A stretch of DNA of 64,000 nt from Mesorhizobium amorphae (GCF_014843845.1 NZ_JHQS01000015.1:1-64000), one strand, 5' to 3'. Shown: positions 31,649 through 40,239, counted from the stretch's first letter. The notes: generated by a model from the sequence alone, not told the origin. Numbers and translations are program-made.

Positions 31649-31678
31649 AAGGGCGCCGCGATGTCACGCGGCGCCCTT
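31649..31678 (-). terminator. Strong hairpin after the aldo/keto reductase gene
   Basis: A perfect 12-bp stem (AAGGGCGCCGCG / CGCGGCGCCCTT) with a six-base loop lies 34 bases beyond the reductase stop and 97 bases before pyrH. The following minus-strand bases are not a clean T-run, so termination may be partial. It insulates pyrH from the inserted genes. Confidence 0.6.
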
Positions 31679-31711
31679 TGGCAATTTCCCGGCTGTCTTG
31701 GTCGCGGCCGG

Positions 31712-32821
31712 TCAGGTGCTGGTGACGCTGACGGCCTCACCTTCGACAAGCACCTGTGGCGCATAGCCGGCAGGCTTGTCGCCGGTCACGACGCCGCCGG
31801 TCACTCTGACCTGGATCTCGGAACCGAAGAAGGAATGCGGGAACGGCGCCGGAACGCTGCTGGTCGAATCGAGCCGTTGCCGAAGCTCCGGAGGAATGGA
31901 AAAATCCAGCGCCGCAAGATTGTCCTGCAACTGGGCAAGCTTTGTCGCTCCGAGAATGACGGAGGCGATGCCGGGCTGCGTCGCCACCCAGTTGAGCGCG
32001 ACCTGGGGCATGCTGCGGTCGAGTTCGGCAGCCACTTTTTCCAGTTCGGCCACGATTGTCCAGTTGCGGTCGCTGAACTTCCGGAACCCCGGATGGGTGG
32101 TGTTGCGGAAACCATCGAGCCGGCCGGCATTGCCGGCCTGGGTCGGTCGGTACTTGCCGCTTAGCAGGCCGCTGGCCAGCGGGCTCCAGACCATGATGCC
32201 GGCGCCGTGACGCGTGCCGAAGGGTACGAATTCGTGCTCGATCGTGCGCTCGGCGAGCGAATATTCGAGCTGCAGGGCCGAAACCGGCTCATAGCCGCGC
32301 AACTCGGCGATCGCTTGCGCCCGGCCCGCATACCAGGCAGGCACGTCAGACAGGCCGATATAGCGCACCTTACCGGCGCGCACGAGGTCGTCCAGCGTGC
32401 GCATGACCTCTTCGGCCGACGTCAGCCTGTCCCAGACATGCAGGAGATAGAGGTCGATATAGTCCGTGCTCAGTCGCCTGAGCGACGCTTCCACCGCGCG
32501 CATGATGTTCTTGCGCCCGTTGCCGCCGGCGTTCGGATTGCCGGGCTCCGTGTTCATGGTGAACTTGGTGGCGATCACTGCCTTGTCGCGCAGTCCGCGC
32601 TCTGCCACGAACTCGCCGAGCCAGGTCTCGCTGATGCCGCCTGTATAGAGATCGGCCGTATCGAAAAAATTGCCGCCTGCCTCGACATAGGCGTCGAACA
32701 TGGCAAGAGCAGTTTCCCTGTCCGCCCCCCACCCCCATTCGGTGCCGAAGGTCATGGTGCCCAGTGCCAGCCGGCTTACCCGAAGGCCGCTATTGCCAAG
32801 ATTGTAGTAGGTCATTGTCAT
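31712..32821 (-). CDS. Aldo/keto reductase
   Basis: This 369-residue protein belongs to the NADPH-dependent aldo/keto reductase superfamily. The catalytic tetrad is visible as Asp and Tyr in 'NFFDTADLYTGG', Lys in 'IATKFTM' and His in 'LYLLHVWD'. The family ending 'GATKLAQLQDNL' binds the cofactor. The substrate cannot be named. An alternative ATG two codons later is possible. It lies 39 bases downstream of a secreted NTF2-like protein gene, with a divergent LysR regulator beyond, and this trio interrupts the tsf-pyrH neighbourhood. Confidence 0.88.
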   Translation of the reverse strand: MTMTYYNLGNSGLRVSRLALGTMTFGTEWGWGADRETALAMFDAYVEAGGNFFDTADLYTGGISETWLGEFVAERGLRDKAVIATKFTMNTEPGNPNAGGNGRKNIMRAVEASLRRLSTDYIDLYLLHVWDRLTSAEEVMRTLDDLVRAGKVRYIGLSDVPAWYAGRAQAIAELRGYEPVSALQLEYSLAERTIEHEFVPFGTRHGAGIMVWSPLASGLLSGKYRPTQAGNAGRLDGFRNTTHPGFRKFSDRNWTIVAELEKVAAELDRSMPQVALNWVATQPGIASVILGATKLAQLQDNLAALDFSIPPELRQRLDSTSSVPAPFPHSFFGSEIQVRVTGGVVTGDKPAGYAPQVLVEGEAVSVTST

Positions 32822-32860
32822 GGTATCGTTCCGATCCAGATCAAGAATTGGTGTCGCCGG

Positions 32861-33388
32861 TCAGCGGCCGGGGGTGGCTTTGACCCACGGGTTGCCGCGC
32901 TCATGCGTCATGCGGAATGTGAAGCCATCCACTTTCCAGCCGTCATCCGAACGGCTCAGGTGGTGTTCGTAGGTGCCCCAGACTTCCCAGAGCGGGTCGC
33001 CATTGCCTTCCATCCGGTTCCAGGCGTAGCCGTTTGACGACACCGTGGCGCCGTTGCCATCGATGGCAACCTGGTGGTTGGTGCGCAGGTGCAGGCTTGT
33101 CTTGCTGCCTTTCAGATTCGCCGCCCATGTCCCTATCAGGTCGCCCGAGGCGATGGTGGCCGGAGGCTGTCCACTCAGGCTGCTGAAGTCGACTGTCACC
33201 TGCTCCGCGAAATAGCTGCGGGCGAGTTTCCAGTCCTGCGCGTCGACGGCGCGGTCGATTGCGTCGGCGATGCGAATGACGGCGCGCTCGTCGGCGAGCG
33301 CTCGCCACTCGGATGATTCGGCGCCGCCGGCATCGACCGGCGCCAGCGCAATGCCTGCTGCGAAGGTGACGTTTCTCAACGCGTTCAT
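32861..33388 (-). CDS. Exported NTF2/SnoaL-like protein
   Basis: This 175-residue protein has a signal-peptide-like N terminus (about 1-23, 'VTFAAGIALAP') followed by a SnoaL-like alpha+beta cone. Signs of the latter are 'RIADAIDRAVDAQDWKLARSYFAEQVTVDF', of which 'AQDWKLARSYFAEQV' is the hallmark, and 'WEVWGTYEHHLSRSDDGWKVDGF' ending the sheet. Such proteins are small-molecule binding or isomerase folds; no activity can be assigned. The ATG at 33388 begins the signal segment, so it is preferred over 33436. It is probably the first gene of an operon with the aldo/keto reductase. Confidence 0.75.
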   Translation of the reverse strand: MNALRNVTFAAGIALAPVDAGGAESSEWRALADERAVIRIADAIDRAVDAQDWKLARSYFAEQVTVDFSSLSGQPPATIASGDLIGTWAANLKGSKTSLHLRTNHQVAIDGNGATVSSNGYAWNRMEGNGDPLWEVWGTYEHHLSRSDDGWKVDGFTFRMTHERGNPWVKATPGR

Positions 33389-33494
33389 GTCTCTTCTCCC
33401 TTGTGCTTCAGCCCGCCGCCGATGTGTTGAGGGCAATGTGGGCCGGTACGCTGGCGTCGAGAAGATTGCTTTGTTCGCAAGGACTATGCGATAT

Positions 33495-33506
33495 CATTCA
33501 TGAATG
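33495..33506. promoter_or_regulatory. 12-bp palindrome overlapping the LysR start codon
   Basis: CATTCATGAATG is perfectly self-complementary and includes the regulator's ATG (33504-33506). A bound dimer here could block its own transcription or translation. Chance occurrence is possible, and no classical T-N11-A box was checked in depth. Confidence 0.4.
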
Positions 33507-34430
33507 GACCGGGACCTGCTCAGCCATCTGCCTGTCGTCGTCGCCGTTGCCCGGCGCGGCGGCTTCGCGCTCGCCGCGGCCGAACTCGGCATGAGCCCCT
33601 CGGCGGTCAGCCATGCGGTGCGTCTCGTCGAGGAGCGGATCGGCCAACCGCTGTTTGCGCGCACCACGCGCAGCGTTTCGCTGACGGAGGCCGGCAAGGC
33701 GCTGGTCGAGACGGCGGCCCCTGCCCTCCAGGATATCGCCGAGCGGATGGATCGTATCCGCGGCATCAAGGGGCGCCCGGCAGGCCAGCTCAGGATCAAC
33801 GCCTCCAACATCGCCATCCCGCTGGCGGTGACGCCTGTGGTGACAATGATGGCGGAACGCTATCCGGACGTGACGGTCGAAGTGGTCGCCGACCAGGGGC
33901 TTGTCGATATCGTCGGAGAAGGTTTCGACGCTGGCATCAGGCTTGGCGAGATGATCGCGCAGGACATGGTCGCGGTCCGGCTTACGCGGCCGTTCAGCGC
34001 CGTCATGGTTGCCACTCCCGCCTATATCGGGCGGCATGGTCGTCCGCGCGATGTGGCCGATCTGGCGAACCACAATTGCATCGGCTACCGGCTCGTTCGC
34101 AGCGGTGCACTCTATCGCTGGGATCTGGCGGAGGACGGCAAGGACGTGTCCGTGGAAACGCGCGGCACGGCAATCGTTACGGATTCGCTCGCGGCGATCG
34201 ATCTCGCGCTGGCCGGAGTGGGGATCGCCTATGTCTTCGAGCCGCTGGTGCAAGACCACATCGCCGCCGGCCGCCTCGTGCAGATCCTGCCGCAATCGGC
34301 GATCGAGGAACCCGGCCTGTTCCTCTACTTTCCGCGCCGGGCGTCGATGGCGCCGAAACTCAGGGCCTTCATCGACACCGCACAAGAAATCGGCCGGACA
34401 TCCTCGCGGACGCCCGGCCGTGCTGCCTGA
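33504..34430 (+). CDS. LysR-family transcriptional regulator
   Basis: The 308-residue protein has an N-terminal winged helix-turn-helix (about 5-62, 'GGFALAAAELGMSPSAVSHAVR', core 'AAELGMSPSAVSH') and a LysR substrate-binding domain (about 90-300, 'GQLRINAS', 'FDAGIRLGE'). It belongs to the DsdA/CrgA-like group that ends with 'LFLYFPRR'. It is divergent from the NTF2-like/aldo-keto reductase pair across 115 bases, the usual LysR arrangement, so control of that pair is a fair inference. The inducer is unknown. It ends 21 bases from the convergent tsf gene. Confidence 0.9.
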   Translation: MDRDLLSHLPVVVAVARRGGFALAAAELGMSPSAVSHAVRLVEERIGQPLFARTTRSVSLTEAGKALVETAAPALQDIAERMDRIRGIKGRPAGQLRINASNIAIPLAVTPVVTMMAERYPDVTVEVVADQGLVDIVGEGFDAGIRLGEMIAQDMVAVRLTRPFSAVMVATPAYIGRHGRPRDVADLANHNCIGYRLVRSGALYRWDLAEDGKDVSVETRGTAIVTDSLAAIDLALAGVGIAYVFEPLVQDHIAAGRLVQILPQSAIEEPGLFLYFPRRASMAPKLRAFIDTAQEIGRTSSRTPGRAA

Positions 34431-34437
34431 GCAGGGG

Positions 34438-34453
34438 AGCTCTTTTCAGAGCT
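34438..34453. terminator. Small hairpin between LysR gene and tsf
   Basis: AGCTCT-TTTC-AGAGCT forms a six-base stem (GAAA tetraloop on the minus strand), overlapping the tsf stop codon. It lacks a T-run and is weak, but it is the only hairpin I see between the convergent genes. Confidence 0.4.
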
Positions 34454-35375
34454 ATTTCTTGACCGCCGCGGCGACTTCCGCCGCGAAATCGGTCTCTTCC
34501 TTCTCGATGCCTTCGCCGAGCGCGAAGCGCAGATAGGCCGTGATCTTGGCCGGCGCGCCGATCTCCTTCTCGGCATCCATCAGCGCCTTCTCGACGGTGA
34601 TGTCGGGGTTGATCACGAAGGCCTGCTTCAAGAGAACGACCTCTTCGTAGAACTTGCGCAGACGGCCTTCGACCATCTTCTCGATGATCGCTTCCGGCTT
34701 GCCGGACTGGCGCGCCTGGTCGGAGAAGATCGCCTTCTCACGCTCGACCGCCGCCGGATCGATCTGCTCGGCGGTCAGCGCCATCGGGTTTGTGGCCGCG
34801 ACATGCATGGCGACCTGGCGGGCAAAGGCGTTGGCCGCCTGCTCGTTGCCGGTGGTCTCGATGGCGACCAGCACGCCGAGCTTGCCGAGGCCGTCGGCAA
34901 CCGCGTTGTGGACATAGGTGGCGACAACGCCGTGCTCGACGGTAAGCTTGGCCGAGCGGCGGAAGCCCATGTTCTCGCCGATGGTGCCGACCGCGTCCTT
35001 GATGGTGTCGGTGACCGACTTGTCCGAGCCCGGATATTTGGCCGCGGCGACCACATCGGTCTTGCCGCCATAGGCGAGCGCGACCTTGGCGACGTTGGCG
35101 ACGATCTCCTGGAAAGCGGCATTGCGGGCGACGAAGTCGGTCTCGGAATTGACCTCGACGACCGCGGCCTCGCGGACGCCGGAATCAACGCCGATCAGGC
35201 CCTCGGCAGCGGTGCGGCCGGCCTTCTTGTCGGCCTTGGAGATGCCCTTCTTTCGCAGCCAGTCGACGGCCTCTTCCATGTTGCCGTTGGTCTCGTTCAA
35301 CGCCGCCTTGCAGTCCATCATGCCCGCGCCGGTCAAGTCGCGGAGTTCTTTGACCTGTGCAGCCGAAATGCTCAT
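34452..35375 (-). CDS. tsf: Elongation factor Ts
   Basis: EF-Ts exchanges GDP for GTP on EF-Tu. The 307-residue protein has the N-terminal UBA-like '[19 protein letters not shown]' (core '[12 protein letters not shown]'), the contact motif 'SETDFVARN', and later core subdomains with '[10 protein letters not shown]' and '[14 protein letters not shown]', plus a final acidic/Ala-rich tail. It follows rpsB by 117 bases with a hairpin in the gap. The normal next gene, pyrH, is displaced by about 2.9 kb. Confidence 0.97.
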   Translation of the reverse strand: MSISAAQVKELRDLTGAGMMDCKAALNETNGNMEEAVDWLRKKGISKADKKAGRTAAEGLIGVDSGVREAAVVEVNSETDFVARNAAFQEIVANVAKVALAYGGKTDVVAAAKYPGSDKSVTDTIKDAVGTIGENMGFRRSAKLTVEHGVVATYVHNAVADGLGKLGVLVAIETTGNEQAANAFARQVAMHVAATNPMALTAEQIDPAAVEREKAIFSDQARQSGKPEAIIEKMVEGRLRKFYEEVVLLKQAFVINPDITVEKALMDAEKEIGAPAKITAYLRFALGEGIEKEETDFAAEVAAAVKK

Positions 35376-35468
35376 TGTCGCCTCTTTGTTTCAAATGCGC
35401 CGACGCACCATCGATTTTCGATGATGCGCCCGACACCAGCGCTTAGCGCGCCAACATATTGGAAAGAT

Positions 35469-35488
35469 GAAGGCCGGAACCGGCCTTC
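35469..35488 (-). terminator. Hairpin between rpsB and tsf (possible attenuator)
   Basis: GAAGGCCGG and CCGGCCTTC form a perfect 9-bp stem around two bases, four bases after the rpsB stop. On the minus strand only ATCTTT follows, so termination is likely partial. Attenuation between rpsB and tsf is known in other bacteria and could set the S2 to EF-Ts ratio here. Confidence 0.55.
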
Positions 35489-35492
35489 GCTG

Positions 35493-36275
35493 TTATGCTT
35501 CCGGAGTTTCGGCAGCCGGGGTCGGATCGAGCGCCGGCTCGACCGGAGCCTCGACCGAGGCGCCGATGTCGACACCGAGCGCGCCCTGCTGGCGAGCGAT
35601 GCCGTCGATCGCAGCCTTGGCGATCAGATCGCAATAGAGCTGGATGGCGCGGGCCGCGTCGTCATTGCCGGGGATCGGGAAGTCGATCTTGTCCGGGTCG
35701 CAGTTGGAATCGATGATGGCGACGACCGGAATGCCGAGGCGCTTGGCCTCGAGGATGGCGATCGCTTCCTTGTTGGTGTCGATGACGAACATCAGGTCCG
35801 GGGTCGAGCCCATGTCCTTGATACCGCCCAGCGCCTTGTCGAGCTTCTCGCGCTCGCGGTCGAGGTTGAGTCGCTCCTTCTTGGTGAGGCCCTGGGCCTC
35901 GCCGGCCAGCAGCTCGTCGAGCTTGCGCAGGCGCTGGATGGAATTCGAGATCGTCTTCCAGTTGGTCAGCATGCCGCCGAGCCAACGCGAATTGACATAA
36001 TACTGCGCCGAACGCTGCGCGGCATCGGCAACGATGTCGGACGCCTGGCGCTTGGTGCCGACGAACAGCACGCGGCCGCCCTTGGCGACGGTGTCGGACA
36101 CCTGCTTCAGCGCCTGGTGCAGCAAAGGCACCGTCTGCGACAGGTCGATGATGTGGATGTTGTTACGGGCGCCGTAGATGAAAGGCGCCATCTTCGGGTT
36201 CCAGCGGTGGGTCTGGTGGCCGAAGTGAATGCCAGCTTCCAAAAGCTGGCGCATGCTGAAATCAGGCAGAGCCAT
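35493..36275 (-). CDS. rpsB: Small ribosomal subunit protein uS2
   Basis: S2 joins the 30S subunit late, near S1. The 260-residue protein begins '[24 protein letters not shown]' (core '[14 protein letters not shown]') and includes '[13 protein letters not shown]', '[13 protein letters not shown]' and '[12 protein letters not shown]'. A Pro/Ala/Glu-rich C-terminal tail of about 30 residues is an alphaproteobacterial feature. An AAGGAA ribosome-binding site lies seven bases before the ATG. The leader may fold into alternative structures (listed separately). It heads the supercluster. Confidence 0.97.
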   Translation of the reverse strand: MALPDFSMRQLLEAGIHFGHQTHRWNPKMAPFIYGARNNIHIIDLSQTVPLLHQALKQVSDTVAKGGRVLFVGTKRQASDIVADAAQRSAQYYVNSRWLGGMLTNWKTISNSIQRLRKLDELLAGEAQGLTKKERLNLDREREKLDKALGGIKDMGSTPDLMFVIDTNKEAIAILEAKRLGIPVVAIIDSNCDPDKIDFPIPGNDDAARAIQLYCDLIAKAAIDGIARQQGALGVDIGASVEAPVEPALDPTPAAETPEA

Positions 36276-36296
36276 TCTTAGTTCCTTTCCGGTTAG

Positions 36297-36387
36297 CCTC
36301 CACGGACACAGGCATTTTTGGACTTATGTCCTTGAACGCCACCGGAGGTTTCAGCCGGATTTCTCCCGGCAGACACCAAAGTCCGTG
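36297..36387 (-). promoter_or_regulatory. Candidate structured 5' leader of rpsB
   Basis: On the minus strand the leader contains CACGGAC (36387-36381) complementary to GTCCGTG (36307-36301), an inner GCCGG-loop-CCGGC hairpin (36370-36354), GGAC-ATAA-GTCC (36331-36320), and CCTCC (36348-36344) complementary to GGAGG (36301-36297). The last pair crosses the first, so the two cannot form together except as a pseudoknot. The competing GGAGG lies about 22 bases before the start codon. Autoregulation by S2 is a possible reading, not shown. Confidence 0.35.
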
Positions 36388-36451
36388 TGTGGAATGAGCG
36401 CGCATATAGAGGGGAAGCGCGACAAACGCAAGCGCTGCGCCGACTTATGGC

Positions 36452-37063
36452 TCAGCGTGCGGCGATCAGTGCACCGGTGCCGATCATGGCGCTGCCGGCA
36501 AACCTGTTCATCAGGCGCATGCGGCCCGGCGTCCTGAACCAGCCGGAAGCCCTTCCGGCCAGAGCGGCATAGACACCCATGGTGACGATGTTGACGCTGA
36601 TCACGACGGCAATCACCAGCACTCCGTCGGCGAAGGTCATCGTGTCGAGGTCAAGGATCAGCGGCATGATGGAAGCGTGGAAAAGGATCGCCTTCGGATT
36701 GCCCAGGGCAATGGACGCACCGAGGAAAAACGATCGGGACAGCCTTGGCTGCGCCGCAGTCGGCCCATCGGATTGCGCGGCTGCCGACCGCCACATCCTG
36801 ATGCCAAGGAACACCAGATAGGCGGCACCTGCATATTTCAGGGCGAGAAACACCCATTCGAAGGTCTGCGCCAGCGCCACAAGGCCGAGCAGCGCCAGGA
36901 TCACCAGCACCGCGTCGCCGGCGGCAATGCCGACGCCGGCCATGAAGGCGCGAACGAAGCCGCGCGAGACGCCGTTGGTGATGACCGCAAACATCGCCGG
37001 ACCGGGCGTTGCCGCCGCAAGCGTGATCGCGGCGCAGTAAGCCAGAAATGCCGTCAATGTCAT
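36452..37063 (-). CDS. LysE family amino acid exporter
   Basis: This 203-residue inner-membrane protein has about six hydrophobic helices. LysE/RhtB hallmarks are the N-terminal 'AAITLAAATPGPAMFAV' (core 'TPGPAMF') and the 'FFLGASIALGNPKAILF' segment (core 'LGNPKAILF'). The family exports amino acids or homoserine-lactone-like compounds; the substrate is unknown. I use the ATG at 37063 because it overlaps the stop of the DUF4031 gene as ATGA and begins the first helix; the longer frame adds a charged leader. Translational coupling to DUF4031 is likely. Confidence 0.87.
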   Translation of the reverse strand: MTLTAFLAYCAAITLAAATPGPAMFAVITNGVSRGFVRAFMAGVGIAAGDAVLVILALLGLVALAQTFEWVFLALKYAGAAYLVFLGIRMWRSAAAQSDGPTAAQPRLSRSFFLGASIALGNPKAILFHASIMPLILDLDTMTFADGVLVIAVVISVNIVTMGVYAALAGRASGWFRTPGRMRLMNRFAGSAMIGTGALIAAR

Positions 37064-37338
37064 GGCCGTCTCTTCCCGTTCGGCACTCGCACCCGCCGGA
37101 AGATCGCGACGATCTCCTCGCGGCTGCATTCGATGGCGCCGAGCCGCACCGCGCGGTCGCGCTCGAAGCCGGTTATGTCATAATGCGGCGCCGATGTCCT
37201 GGGTGGTCCTTGATAGGATGAACGCTTGACGCCGAGCGCGGCCGCAAAGCGATGCAGTTCGTCGGTGTCGTCGGCCATCAGATGGCACCAGCGGTGGCCG
37301 GCCCATCTCCAGATTGCCGCGTCGACATAGACCGCCAT
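37060..37338 (-). CDS. DUF4031 domain-containing protein
   Basis: This 92-residue cytosolic protein begins 'MAVYVDAAIWRWAGHRWCHL', which with 'MADDTDELHRFAAALG' and 'HYDITGFERDRAVRLGA' matches DUF4031. Members are small, with conserved His, Asp and Arg residues, and have no established role. It overlaps the LysE-type exporter start by four bases, so the two are cotranscribed. The link with an exporter is the only functional hint. Confidence 0.75.
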   Translation of the reverse strand: MAVYVDAAIWRWAGHRWCHLMADDTDELHRFAAALGVKRSSYQGPPRTSAPHYDITGFERDRAVRLGAIECSREEIVAIFRRVRVPNGKRRP

Positions 37339-37398
37339 GAGGCTTGCCGCACTCCCGATTTCTCTCTGGCAGCCATGCGATTAGCCCGGCGTCCAACC

Positions 37399-38694
37399 TC
37401 AGCGATGATAGAAGGGATTCGGATAGGAAATGAAACCGCCGCTTGCGTCGAGACCAGCCACGATGCCACTGATGGCTTCCTGCATACGCGACCGCAATTC
37501 GTCGAGCGCCTCGTCGACCGAGCCTTCAAAGGTATGCAAGCCCAGCGGTTCCGGCACGCGGATGTGGGCGCGGCGCGGTCCGGCCGGCTGCGGAATGAAG
37601 CGGTTGAGAGTATCGCGCAGCCTGCCCTTGCAATAGTCGTTGCGGATCCGCTTCAGATGCTCGGCGATCTCTTCCTGCGTGACCGTCGGACTGACTGACG
37701 CCCAAGGCCCGAGCCGCTGCAGGCGCTGGATCGTCTCGGTAAGCGCGCGGACCTTTATCGATCTCTCGGCGTCGCCGGCGTTTTCACGCAGCCAACGGCG
37801 TGACAGGCGCAGCAGTTCGATGATGTCGCTGATGGCGGTGTCGGCCGAAATGATCTCGCCGAGCCGGTGGCGCAGTTCGATCAACAATGCCTTTTGCAGC
37901 ACGTCGTATGGGAGCCGCCGATCGGACACCATGCCCCAGTCGGCCACGTCGCGCGATAACAGCGTCGAATAGATATGGTGGACACGCTCCGGCAGCGTTT
38001 CGGCGGAGCGGTCGATCCCCAGCCTGCGCTCGACATAGGTGCATTCCTTTGCCAGCGCCGGCTCGACATTGCCGGTGAAAGCGAGTTTCCAGACTACCGG
38101 CGCGACCCAGACCTTGAAATCGGCAGCCGTGCCTCGGCCACGCTTCAGCGCCTCGAACCCCATCTCGACGGCGCCCGGAAGCAGCGGCGCAACGACATTG
38201 CCGTGCCAGCCGACGCTACCTTCCGGGTGCAGGAGCACGCCGTGCCCTTGCAGTGCCCAGCTGACCGAGTGTTCCTTGGCGGCCTGGCTGTTGCCGGGAA
38301 TCTGGGCGATCAGATTGTTAGCCAGCCAGAACTTCTGCATCAGCCGGCCGAGCCCGTTGACGACCCCATGCGTGGCCCAGGACGCAGCGAGCGGGCTGAC
38401 CTGCGAGACGACCTCCTTGTCGATCATCCAGTCGGTGAAGAACTCAGGATGGTTGGGGGTGATGAACGTCGCCTTGCCGGCGCCGCAGCAGGCCTTCAGC
38501 CGCTCGCGGTCGGCGTCGGGAAAGTGGATATGGCGGACATTGGCGACGCCGCGCAGCCCGGCCAGCCGGTTGAACGGCAAGAGATCGCGAAACCCCGGCA
38601 CGCCGCGCAGCATGACGATGCGGTTGAAGACCGTCATGACCCTGATCAGCGCCGGATTGGGCCGCGGCGGAACAAACACGTCGATCCTGCTCAA
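37399..38694 (-). CDS. PlsC-like glycerolipid acyltransferase
   Basis: The protein shows acyltransferase motif I as 'NHPEFFTDW' (H-x4-D type) and a motif III-like 'LLHPEGSVGWHG', about 70 residues apart, so it probably transfers an acyl chain to a lipid or related acceptor. The rest, including a long helical C-terminal half (about 200-430), is not a standard PlsC extension. The start is uncertain. I favour a TTG at 38694 because GGGGGGAG precedes it; the frame also permits a TTG at 38754 or an ATG at 38637. It precedes no obvious partner. The acceptor is unknown. Confidence 0.65.
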   Translation of the reverse strand: MSRIDVFVPPRPNPALIRVMTVFNRIVMLRGVPGFRDLLPFNRLAGLRGVANVRHIHFPDADRERLKACCGAGKATFITPNHPEFFTDWMIDKEVVSQVSPLAASWATHGVVNGLGRLMQKFWLANNLIAQIPGNSQAAKEHSVSWALQGHGVLLHPEGSVGWHGNVVAPLLPGAVEMGFEALKRGRGTAADFKVWVAPVVWKLAFTGNVEPALAKECTYVERRLGIDRSAETLPERVHHIYSTLLSRDVADWGMVSDRRLPYDVLQKALLIELRHRLGEIISADTAISDIIELLRLSRRWLRENAGDAERSIKVRALTETIQRLQRLGPWASVSPTVTQEEIAEHLKRIRNDYCKGRLRDTLNRFIPQPAGPRRAHIRVPEPLGLHTFEGSVDEALDELRSRMQEAISGIVAGLDASGGFISYPNPFYHR

Positions 38695-38795
38695 GCTGCA
38701 CTCCCCCCGAATATGCTTGAAGGGAAAGCTGGGGCCTGATTGCGGCGCGTTCAAGTCGAGCGCGGGGTCGTGGTTAACTCAAAGCGGGGTGGGCG

Positions 38796-39623
38796 CTACT
38801 TCGCCGGACAGGGCTTCGACTGGTCGAACAGGGACAGGTTGACCAGCTTGCCGGTCATCGAGAACTCGCCATAGTCCATGGTGAGGTCGCGGGTGATGCC
38901 GTTCTCGTGCAGCTTGAAGCTGATCCGGTATTCCGGCACCTCTTCGCCGGTTTTGTCGGTGTCGTCGAAATAGGCGATGTCGACCGGCCAGTATTTGTCG
39001 CCGGCAAGCTTGGCCAGCGCCGGCGCTTCCGGATCGGCCTTGTCGCCGTCAGCCTTCTTGCCGACGATGACGGTGGTGGTCATCACCTTGTTGGCGTCTT
39101 CCGAGCCGTCGAAGAGATTGGTTTCGTAAAAATTTTCGCCCTTTTCCGCCTTGCCGATCAGCTCGACCAGATGCTGGGTCGGAAACTGCGTAGCGGCGAG
39201 CTCCAGGCTGTTCTTTTCCGGTTTGTCGATATCGACCTTGAGGCCCTTGGCCTCCTTCGTCGCAGTGCCCTTGACCTCCTTGTCGAGATTCTGATCGACG
39301 AAGGATTTCGTGACGAAGGAGAAGGTCTTGCCCTCGGCATCCTCAAAGGTGGTCGTCTGCTGGTCGGTCAGCCTTGTGTTGTCGTTGGTGACGATCTGGG
39401 TGACGAAGCGGAACTTGACCGTATAGCCCTCGCAGGGCGAGCCGTTGAACTCATAGACCATGCGGCCCGATATGCCGGTGATTCCCGAGCGATCGGAGGC
39501 CTTGCTCAAGGTGAGATCGTAGACGGCGCGATGCGCCTGCAGGGCCGGCACGGCAAAGGCTGGAGCCATCGAGAAGAGCGTTGGCAGCAGGACGGCGTGG
39601 AAGGCAAGGCGCGTTGCGCGCAT
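38796..39623 (-). CDS. eipB: Cell envelope integrity protein EipB (DUF1849)
   Basis: The 275-residue exported protein has a signal peptide (about 1-25, ending 'AFAVPA'). The DUF1849 body follows: 'HRAVYDLTLSKASDRSGITGISG' (core 'HRAVYDLTL'), 'MVYEFNGSPCEGYTV', 'QQTTTFEDAEGK'. Two cysteines (Cys64 and Cys272) match the conserved disulfide pair described for Brucella EipB. EipB is a periplasmic beta-spiral protein needed for envelope stability in Rhizobiales. The start has GGAGCACC before ATG. A 138-base gap separates it from the divergent ridA gene. Confidence 0.87.
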   Translation of the reverse strand: MRATRLAFHAVLLPTLFSMAPAFAVPALQAHRAVYDLTLSKASDRSGITGISGRMVYEFNGSPCEGYTVKFRFVTQIVTNDNTRLTDQQTTTFEDAEGKTFSFVTKSFVDQNLDKEVKGTATKEAKGLKVDIDKPEKNSLELAATQFPTQHLVELIGKAEKGENFYETNLFDGSEDANKVMTTTVIVGKKADGDKADPEAPALAKLAGDKYWPVDIAYFDDTDKTGEEVPEYRISFKLHENGITRDLTMDYGEFSMTGKLVNLSLFDQSKPCPAK

Positions 39624-39761
39624 ATGGTGCTCCGATCGTCGCGGCTGATGGCAGGCCGCAGGGAAAGATGGTCCAGCTTAAAAAAAGTCATGGCGGAAGC
39701 GAGGCAAAAATAGCAATTTCGGCCCGGCTAACGCGGCGCCTTCCAGCAATAGGGAAATACG

Positions 39762-40226
39762 ATGAGTGAAACAATCGAAAAGCGGCTAAGCGATCTCGGC
39801 GTGACGATTCCCGTCGCCGCCGCACCCGCCGCCAACTACGTGCCCTATTGCCGAACCGGCAACTTGCTTTTCACCGCCGGGCAATTGCCGCTCAAGGACG
39901 GCAAGCTGCAGGCGAGCGGCCTGCTTGGCCGCGACGTCGACACGGCGGTCGGCAAGGAAGGCGCAAAATACTGTGCGATCAACATTTTGGCGCAGGCCAA
40001 GGCGGCGCTCGGCGATCTCGAGAAAATCCGCCGCGTGGTGAAGATCACCGTCTTCGTCGCATCGGCGCCGGATTTCGTCGAACAGCATCTGGTCGCCAAC
40101 GGCGCTTCCGATTTTCTGGTCGCTGCACTTGGCGAGCGCGGCAAGCATGCCCGCTCCGCCGTCGGCAGCGCCTCACTGCCGCTTAATGCCGCAGTGGAAA
40201 TCGAAGCGATCTTCGAAGTCGAATAG
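39762..40226 (+). CDS. RidA family protein
   Basis: RidA-type proteins hydrolyse reactive enamines and imines from PLP enzymes, protecting metabolism. The 154-residue protein has 'NLLFTAGQLPLKDG', 'VKITVFVASAPDF' and the C-terminal 'HARSAVGSASLPLNAAVEIEAI' (core 'RSAVGSASLP'), with the Arg that is catalytic in active members. It is longer than E. coli RidA (128) and of the COG0251 subgroup common in rhizobia. It leads a plus-strand group of four genes. The kynurenine and serine dehydratase PLP-linked genes elsewhere in the window make imine stress plausible but not specific. Confidence 0.85.
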   Translation: MSETIEKRLSDLGVTIPVAAAPAANYVPYCRTGNLLFTAGQLPLKDGKLQASGLLGRDVDTAVGKEGAKYCAINILAQAKAALGDLEKIRRVVKITVFVASAPDFVEQHLVANGASDFLVAALGERGKHARSAVGSASLPLNAAVEIEAIFEVE

Positions 40227-40239
40227 AGCAGGCGCAACC

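Noticed and set aside
36276..36451. A tRNA or small RNA gene between rpsB and the LysE gene
   Set aside because: The hairpins do not form a cloverleaf and lack a T-loop consensus; they fit an rpsB leader better.
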